The notes under the pieces are model-generated. The model was given only the letters and a program-made list of their open reading frames with translations. It was not told the DNA's origin and did not search any database. Below, piece by piece: positions 58,752 to 64,000 of a DNA stretch of 64,000 bases. The position numbers were made by a program, and so were the translations under genes. Location: NCBI RefSeq assembly GCF_963668515.1, contig NZ_OY764864.1, positions 1,240,001 to 1,304,000 on the forward strand. Direction: 5' to 3'. Position 1 is the stretch's first letter. Each line of letters opens with the position of its first letter. This stretch comes from an uncultured Ilyobacter sp. Lineage in GTDB: Bacteria; Fusobacteriota; Fusobacteriia; Fusobacteriales; Fusobacteriaceae.

Positions 58752-60634
58752 GATGCTTTTATCAAAAGATTGGTTATCTTATTGGAAAATTCCACAGGGT
58801 CATCTAACTGAAATCCTTCTACAAGAAGGGCCTGATTATAAAGAATATCAGCATACTCTTCAATTTCCTCAGGTGATTTTTCATAAATGGACTTTAAGGC
58901 CTTAAAAAGATTGTGAGAAGGGTTTATCTCGAGAATCCTCTCTGCCTTTACAGCGTTCTCTTGTCCAGGGATATCTTTCATGACCCTTTCCATCTCAAAG
59001 GAGATGCCGTTTTCACCACTTACCAGACAGACTGCACTTGATTTCAATCTGTTTGTCAGTTTTACCTTGGAAATTTTATCCTTCAATGCATTTTGGATAC
59101 CTTCTAGGAGACTTTTGTTCTCTCCCTCACTCTCTTCTAGCATCTTTTTTTCCATCTCGTCTTCAAGTCCTAAATTAGACTCAGTGACTGATTTAAAAGG
59201 CTTCCCGTCATATTCCATAAGAGTTCTGATGGCAAACTCGTCCACACGCTCATTTAGGAAAAGAACTTCATAACCTTTTTCTTTTACTGCTTCCATCTGA
59301 GGCATTTTTTTAAGTGAATCAAGGTCCTCTCCTGAGACATAGTAGATCTCCTTCTGATCCTCAGTCATTCTACTCACATACTCAGAAAGAGTTGTTTTAT
59401 CATCATTAAAGGTGCTATGGAAAATCAAAAGATTTTTAAGGGTGTCTTTATACAGACCATATTCACTGTAAATCCCTGCCTTTATATCCATGCCGAAGGC
59501 ATCCCAGAAAAGCTCGTATTTTTTTCTGTCATTCTTCAAGAGATTTTCTAACTCTCTTTGAATTTTTTTCTGTATATTTTTACCCAGGCTCTGGAGCTGT
59601 CTATCCTGCTGCAGTATCTCTCTTGATATATTAAGTGAAAAATCAGCAGAATCTACAAGTCCTTTTACAAATCTAAAGTGATCTGGAACTAGCTGTTTGC
59701 ACTTATCCATGATAAACACATTTTTGGTGTAAAGCTGAAGCCCCTTTTCATAGTCCTTTGTATAAAAATCCATAGGTGTTCTAGAAGGGATATAAAGAAG
59801 AGCCGTATAATCTATATTCCCCTCTACCTTTATATGAATATTCATAAGTGGTTTCTCCCAATCATGAAATTTCGACATATAAAACTCGTCGTACTCTTCT
59901 TCGGTCACATCATTTTTATTTTTTTTCCAGATAGGAACCATAGAATTTAAGGTTTCCATACTTTTTACTTTTTTGTCTCCATCCTTTTTTTCAACTTCCA
60001 GATTTATGGGATATCTCACATAATCAGAGTATTTTTTGATCAACTCCCTTATTTTGTATTCCTCTAGATATTCATCGTTTGGATTTTCTTCGTCCTCTCT
60101 TATATGAAGAGTTATCTCAGTTCCTCTTTTCTCTTTTTTTATCTCGTCTATTACAAAGGTATTTTTCCCGTCAGACTCCCACTTATAGGCTTTTTCCTCT
60201 CCAGCTCTCCTGGTTGCAACTGTTATCTTATCAGTAACCATAAAAGCAGAGTAAAAACCTACACCAAACTGTCCTATTATCTCTAGGTCAGACTGTTTCT
60301 TAGATTCTTTTAATGCATTCATAAAAGCCTTTGATCCAGACTTGGCAATAGTACCTAAATTAGCAACTAGTTCATCATGATTCATCCCTATGCCATTGTC
60401 AGATATCTTTAGAACTTTTTTATCCTTTGATGCAGTAATTTCTATTTTAAAATCTTGGTCTCCTTCTAAAAGTTCTTTATCTGTAATAGATAAAAATTTA
60501 AGTTTGTCCACGGCATCACTTGCATTGGAGACCAATTCCCTTAAGAAGATCTCTTTGTGAGTATAAATTGAGTGAATTACCAGATTTAAAAGTTCACTGG
60601 TTTCCGTTTGAAAATTTAAAGTTTCTTTAGACAT
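58745..60634 (-). CDS. htpG: Chaperone HtpG (Hsp90)
   Basis: ATP-dependent chaperone of 629 residues. The GHKL ATPase domain has LRELVSNASDAVDKLKF, SDNGIGMNHDELVANLGTIA and IGQFGVGFYSAFMV. The middle domain carries the conserved SADFSLNISREILQQDRQL with its catalytic Arg. The C-terminal dimerisation domain is present. A CIRCE-like operator and promoter lie immediately upstream, so heat-shock control by HrcA is likely. Confidence 0.97.
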   Translation of the reverse strand: MSKETLNFQTETSELLNLVIHSIYTHKEIFLRELVSNASDAVDKLKFLSITDKELLEGDQDFKIEITASKDKKVLKISDNGIGMNHDELVANLGTIAKSGSKAFMNALKESKKQSDLEIIGQFGVGFYSAFMVTDKITVATRRAGEEKAYKWESDGKNTFVIDEIKKEKRGTEITLHIREDEENPNDEYLEEYKIRELIKKYSDYVRYPINLEVEKKDGDKKVKSMETLNSMVPIWKKNKNDVTEEEYDEFYMSKFHDWEKPLMNIHIKVEGNIDYTALLYIPSRTPMDFYTKDYEKGLQLYTKNVFIMDKCKQLVPDHFRFVKGLVDSADFSLNISREILQQDRQLQSLGKNIQKKIQRELENLLKNDRKKYELFWDAFGMDIKAGIYSEYGLYKDTLKNLLIFHSTFNDDKTTLSEYVSRMTEDQKEIYYVSGEDLDSLKKMPQMEAVKEKGYEVLFLNERVDEFAIRTLMEYDGKPFKSVTESNLGLEDEMEKKMLEESEGENKSLLEGIQNALKDKISKVKLTNRLKSSAVCLVSGENGISFEMERVMKDIPGQENAVKAERILEINPSHNLFKALKSIYEKSPEEIEEYADILYNQALLVEGFQLDDPVEFSNKITNLLIKASK

Positions 60635-60648
60635 TTCTATCCCCCTTG

Positions 60649-60675
60649 TTAGCAGTTGTTTATATTGAGTGCTAA
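60649..60675 (-). promoter_or_regulatory. CIRCE-type operator upstream of htpG
   Basis: TTAGCAGTT, nine spacer bases and GAGTGCTAA. One arm matches the CIRCE consensus perfectly and the other in seven of nine positions. It lies between the htpG promoter and start codon, the normal place for HrcA repression. Confidence 0.88.
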
Positions 60676-60679
60676 TAGT

Positions 60680-60708
60680 TTTTTAACATATTTTTACTTA
60701 TATGTCAA
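60680..60708 (-). promoter_or_regulatory. Predicted promoter of htpG
   Basis: On the minus strand, TTGACA (60708-60703) and TAAAAA (60685-60680) with 17-base spacing, directly upstream of the CIRCE repeat. Confidence 0.65.
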
Positions 60709-60901
60709 GTACAAGGCAGGTTCAAATCTTTTGCCATTAGAGAATGTATTTTAATTTCATTTCTTTTTAACCTCGAGTATATAGAGGTTTCATTGTATCT
60801 ATAAAGGGAAAAATTTATTATTTTTATTTGTAAAAATTTTAAAAATAGAATATTATAGTGGATATAGACAAAATTTAGCTATGAAGGAGACTCATTTAAG
60901 T

Positions 60902-62560
60902 ATGAAAAAGGCTCATAAAATAACAATACTCTTAAGTTTTTTAATAATTTCAATATCCTTAATCTCATTTTTTAATCCTTTATCCGATCCTACGGAAAAG
61001 AATTCAGAAAAATTGAGTAAGGATGAAATCAGTATTTTTTTCAACTACGAACCTAAAACCCTCGATCCTTCAAAGGCAGCCGACGATTATTCCATAGAAC
61101 TCTTGAAAAACACATTAGAGGGTTTAACTAGAATTTCAAAGAATTCTATGGGAGAAGAGGTTCCCGAAAAAGCTGGAGCAATCTCATGGAAAATAGAGGA
61201 CAACGGTAAAAGATGGATTTTCTTTTTGAGAGATTACAAGTGGGAGGATGGTAAAGAGGTTACAGCAGAAGATTTTGAATATGGAATCAAAAGAAGCCTC
61301 GACCCAAAGACAGCCTCTCCTATGGCATATCTTTTATATCCAATAAAAAATGCCGAAAAATATAATGGTGGACAGGCTACTCAAGATAGTATAGGGGTAA
61401 AGACAATAGACAGTAAAACCCTTGTTATAGATCTAGAAAATCCTACACCTTATTTCATACAGTTAACAAGCTCGACTCTTATGGCACCTCAGAGAAAAGA
61501 CATAGTTGAAAAATATGGTGACTCCTATGGAAGCAATGCTGATAAGATGATATACAACGGACCTTACAAGATAACAGAATGGAATCATGAAAAAAAGATA
61601 GTTTTAGCAAAAAATAAAAACTACTGGGACAAATATTCTGTAAAACTGTCCAATGTAAATGTTCATATTGTCAAAGATGAAAATGTAAGAATGGCAATGC
61701 TCTCAAAAGGACAGGCTGATATCGTAGAGGCCACCAAAAAAGAGTGGGCAGATCAATTCACAAAAAGCGGAAAATTCAATGAAGTTTCTGGTTACAGTGC
61801 CGCAACTAACTTTTTATTTTTCAATCAAACTTCAGAACTATTTAAAAATGAGAAAATAAGAAAAGCTTTCTCTATGGGTGTAAAACGTAAGGAGATGGCT
61901 GAGATTATATATAGGGGGATATTTGAGCCGGCGTATGGATGGGTTCCTCCTAAGGTCAGTATAGGGCAAAAGGAGTATAGGAAGAAAAGAGGTGATTTTA
62001 TAAGAGAAAACAGCAAAGAGGCTAGGGAGCTTCTTATAGATGGATTGAAAGAACTGGGAATAAAGCAGTCTCCAGAAGATATCACTGTCACATTTCTAAA
62101 TCCCAGCACTACCACATGGGCTAGGAAATATTCTGAATACCTTGCACAAATGTACAAAGAAACACTAGGTATCAATGTGAAGTCTGAGTTTGTTCAGTGG
62201 TCTATTTTTGAAGGAAAAGTTGCCAAACTCGATTATGACTTTGCAGGTATGGGATGGTTTGGAGACTATAATGACCCTTCAAGTTTTTTGGAGCCTTTCA
62301 TAAGTGACCAAGGTTCCATTGTCACTGGATGGGAAAACATCAGGTATAACCAGCTACTAAAAAAAGCTATTATGACTCTAGATGAGGAAAAAAGATACGG
62401 GTATTTCAAAGAAGCAGAGGAGATGCTTATCGAAAAAGCCGTTATTGCTCCTACAGTATTTTTAAAAAGAAGAATCTTTCACAAAAAAAATCTAAAAGGT
62501 TTATTAATATCGGCATTTGGTAGCACCGACTATAAAAATGTATTTGTTGAAAAAAAATAA
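60902..62560 (+). CDS. oppA: Oligopeptide-binding protein OppA-type
   Basis: Periplasmic solute-binding protein (family 5) of 552 residues for peptide uptake. The signal peptide has no lipobox Cys, as in Gram-negative soluble OppA. Family segments are EPKTLDPSKA, the SPMAYLLYPIKNAEKYN stretch, YNGPYKITEW and the late FAGMGWFGDYNDPSSFLEPF. The ATG at 60902 follows GGAG by 12 bases; an upstream ATG at 60881 lacks a site. Next are oppB and oppC. Dipeptide, oligopeptide or murein-peptide specificity cannot be set from sequence. Confidence 0.92.
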   Translation: MKKAHKITILLSFLIISISLISFFNPLSDPTEKNSEKLSKDEISIFFNYEPKTLDPSKAADDYSIELLKNTLEGLTRISKNSMGEEVPEKAGAISWKIEDNGKRWIFFLRDYKWEDGKEVTAEDFEYGIKRSLDPKTASPMAYLLYPIKNAEKYNGGQATQDSIGVKTIDSKTLVIDLENPTPYFIQLTSSTLMAPQRKDIVEKYGDSYGSNADKMIYNGPYKITEWNHEKKIVLAKNKNYWDKYSVKLSNVNVHIVKDENVRMAMLSKGQADIVEATKKEWADQFTKSGKFNEVSGYSAATNFLFFNQTSELFKNEKIRKAFSMGVKRKEMAEIIYRGIFEPAYGWVPPKVSIGQKEYRKKRGDFIRENSKEARELLIDGLKELGIKQSPEDITVTFLNPSTTTWARKYSEYLAQMYKETLGINVKSEFVQWSIFEGKVAKLDYDFAGMGWFGDYNDPSSFLEPFISDQGSIVTGWENIRYNQLLKKAIMTLDEEKRYGYFKEAEEMLIEKAVIAPTVFLKRRIFHKKNLKGLLISAFGSTDYKNVFVEKK

Positions 62561-62572
62561 TGAATAGCTTAA

Positions 62573-62608
62573 AATAGTGGTGGTATTATATAATACTGCC
62601 ACTTTTAT
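62573..62608 (+). other. Stem-loop between oppA and oppB
   Basis: AGTGG-GGTATTA and AATACTGCCACT pair around a short loop, followed by TTTTAT. It is a likely partial terminator or mRNA-protecting hairpin that keeps binding protein in excess over the permease. Confidence 0.6.
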
Positions 62609-62620
62609 ATTGGAGGAATC

Positions 62621-63547
62621 ATGAAAAATTTCATTTTAGGAAAAACTATAAATATGATAATAAGCCTTTTTACTGTGCTTACACTGACATTTTTTATGCT
62701 AGAATCCCTTCCAGGCACTCCTCTATCACACCTAGGAAAGACTATCAACTCTCAGTCTAAACATAATTATCTGGAACACTACAACCTCAATGATCCAATT
62801 TTAAAAAAATATATAGCTTTTACTAAAAATATTTTTCTTCACCGAAATTTAGGGGAATCCATGATATACCCAGGAAGGAAAGTAATAGACGAAATAAAAA
62901 GATACGGCAGCACCTCTTTTTCTATGGGGATAAAAGGCATTCTCTTAGGACTGTTTATAGGGGGTGCGACAGGGATTTTTAGCATTACCGCCAATAGTAG
63001 ACTGGTCAGAAATATTTTGGTCGTTATATCCATCCTGATGGTTTCTATTCCTAGTTTTATAGTTGCGACACTTCTCTATTATATATTTATTGTCAAACTT
63101 ACAACTCTTTCAGCCCTTACCCTAGACGGAGAAAACGTAATTCTACCTGTTGTATGTGTCGCCATCTCCACAGCAGGAATATATGCAAAATATTTTAGAG
63201 AGGGAATTTTGGAAGAATTACATAAAGATTATGTCCTCCAGGCAAGGGCTAAAGGAAATACCAGATGGAGTCTTCTTAAAAAGCATGTTTTAAAAAATGC
63301 ACTTTTCCCGATGATCGCTCTTGTTCTTCCTCAGATTGCCGGAATTTTTATGGGTTTTTATGTTATTGAAAGTATTTTCTCAGTTCCAGGTTTTGGAACT
63401 GTATATATTAATTCTGTAAACAACAGAGACTATAACATGATTTTAGGGGCAACTTTAATTTTTACAATAAGCTATATTATATCTGTTTATGTTGCTGAAC
63501 TTCTTTTTATTATTGCAGACCCGAGACTGAGGAGGAAAAATGGATAA
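62621..63547 (+). CDS. oppB: Oligopeptide ABC transporter permease OppB
   Basis: Inner-membrane permease of 308 residues with about six membrane helices. The N-terminal segment INMIISLFTVLTLTFFMLES with PGTPL, the coupling motif YVLQARAKGNTRWSLLKKHV and the late IESIFSVPGFGTVYINSVNNRD are typical of OppB/DppB. AGGAGG-like GGAGG lies before the ATG. The stop overlaps the oppC start by eight bases. Confidence 0.94.
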   Translation: MKNFILGKTINMIISLFTVLTLTFFMLESLPGTPLSHLGKTINSQSKHNYLEHYNLNDPILKKYIAFTKNIFLHRNLGESMIYPGRKVIDEIKRYGSTSFSMGIKGILLGLFIGGATGIFSITANSRLVRNILVVISILMVSIPSFIVATLLYYIFIVKLTTLSALTLDGENVILPVVCVAISTAGIYAKYFREGILEELHKDYVLQARAKGNTRWSLLKKHVLKNALFPMIALVLPQIAGIFMGFYVIESIFSVPGFGTVYINSVNNRDYNMILGATLIFTISYIISVYVAELLFIIADPRLRRKNG

Positions 63548-64000
63548 ATTCGACAAATTAAGCAATTATTCCTCTGATGAAAAATATTTAAAAAATAAAA
63601 AAAAGAATTATGACTCCGTGTTGTTATGTGAGATTGGTTTTATTGTTTTTATTATTCTTTTATCATTTATAATACCAGACCACCTCTCGGAAAACAGATG
63701 GGATATGAATATGCTACCATCTTCAGAACATCTCTTTGGTACCGATGACCTTGGTAGAGATATATTTTTCAGAACCCTGAAGGGAACCAAAATATCAATG
63801 ACTATAGCAATTTTTGGAGGGCTGATAGAACTTTTTATCGGTGGAGGATACGGGGCTATAGCCGGCTATATGGGAGGAAAAACTGAATTTCTTATGATGA
63901 GAATTTTAGATGTATTTTCATCTATACCCTACCTTGTGCTAGTGACTCTTATCCCTATTTTCCTTGGAAGAAACCTTTTGGGAATTACCGTTGCCATCAC
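63540..64000 (+). CDS. oppC: Oligopeptide ABC transporter permease OppC (partial)
   Basis: The first 153 codons of the second permease, cut by the window end. The start overlaps oppB (ATGGATAA) after GGAGGAAAAA. The frame gives an N-terminal cytoplasmic tail, a membrane helix (IGFIVFIILLSFIIP), then EHLFGTDDLGRDIFFRTLKG, a hallmark of DppC/OppC proteins, and further helices with IPYLVLVTLIPIFLG. The ATPases oppD and oppF are presumably beyond the window. Confidence 0.94.
   Translation, partial: MDKFDKLSNYSSDEKYLKNKKKNYDSVLLCEIGFIVFIILLSFIIPDHLSENRWDMNMLPSSEHLFGTDDLGRDIFFRTLKGTKISMTIAIFGGLIELFIGGGYGAIAGYMGGKTEFLMMRILDVFSSIPYLVLVTLIPIFLGRNLLGITVAI

Overview
The window is about 64 kb of AT-rich chromosome from an anaerobic, diderm, fermentative bacterium. 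The mix points to the phylum Fusobacteriota, most like the Ilyobacter/Propionigenium/Fusobacterium group; this placement is an inference. The evidence is low-GC codon use rich in AGA, true outer-membrane genes (MipA/OmpV, TolC, MlaA, an RND pump) beside clostridial-type metabolism ([FeFe]-hydrogenases, AdhE), and many riboswitches and U-run terminators. No rRNA, tRNA, CRISPR array, transposase or prophage gene was found.

Layout. 1-4.8 kb: thiamin operon thiC-S-G-H-F-E. 4.8-6.6 kb: minCDE on the minus strand. 6.7-8.8 kb: an EI24-type membrane protein and an NhaC-type antiporter. 8.8-11.6 kb: metNIQ methionine importer behind a SAM-I riboswitch. 12.5-15.8 kb: a glycosyltransferase-deacetylase fusion, an OmpV-like protein and a TetR regulator. 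15.8-19.1 kb: an AroB-Ppx/GppA fusion, acylphosphatase and a degenerate iron-type alcohol dehydrogenase. 19.4-24.4 kb: aldose epimerase-like protein, metK, speE, speD and a cupin regulator. 24.5-30.3 kb: small housekeeping genes, two very short genes, tag, an SDR and aroK. 30.4-37.4 kb: a hydrogenase block, made of a sensory [FeFe] module with an SpoIIE-type phosphatase followed by an NAD-linked, probably electron-bifurcating hydrogenase. 37.6-41.9 kb: cobQ, an unattached cobalamin riboswitch, an AIR-synthase-like gene and a class V aminotransferase. 41.9-50.9 kb: RND efflux system with a TolC protein fused to a binding-protein-like domain, then mlaA and a secreted hydrolase. 52-58.7 kb: adhE, threonine deaminase with an isoleucine leader peptide, an FMN-riboswitch transporter and a nitroreductase. 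58.7-64 kb: htpG under CIRCE and the start of an opp operon.

Metabolic logic. HydCB-HydA and AdhE dispose of fermentation electrons as H2 and ethanol. The HydS-phosphatase pair probably reports H2 or redox state to gene expression. Vitamin and amino-acid genes sit under classical RNA switches (SAM-I, cobalamin, FMN) plus a predicted isoleucine attenuator.

The most unusual material is non-coding. A family of roughly 0.45-0.64 kb intergenic elements (five full copies and one tail) has inverted-repeat ends, a conserved GTTAC...GTAAC hairpin, exchangeable self-complementary central modules and one to three copies of a 120-bp tandem unit. All copies point the same way on the + strand whatever the direction of the flanking genes. 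Other prime targets are the orphan cobalamin-riboswitch transcript ending at the 3' end of cobQ, and the Ile5 leader peptide before threonine deaminase.
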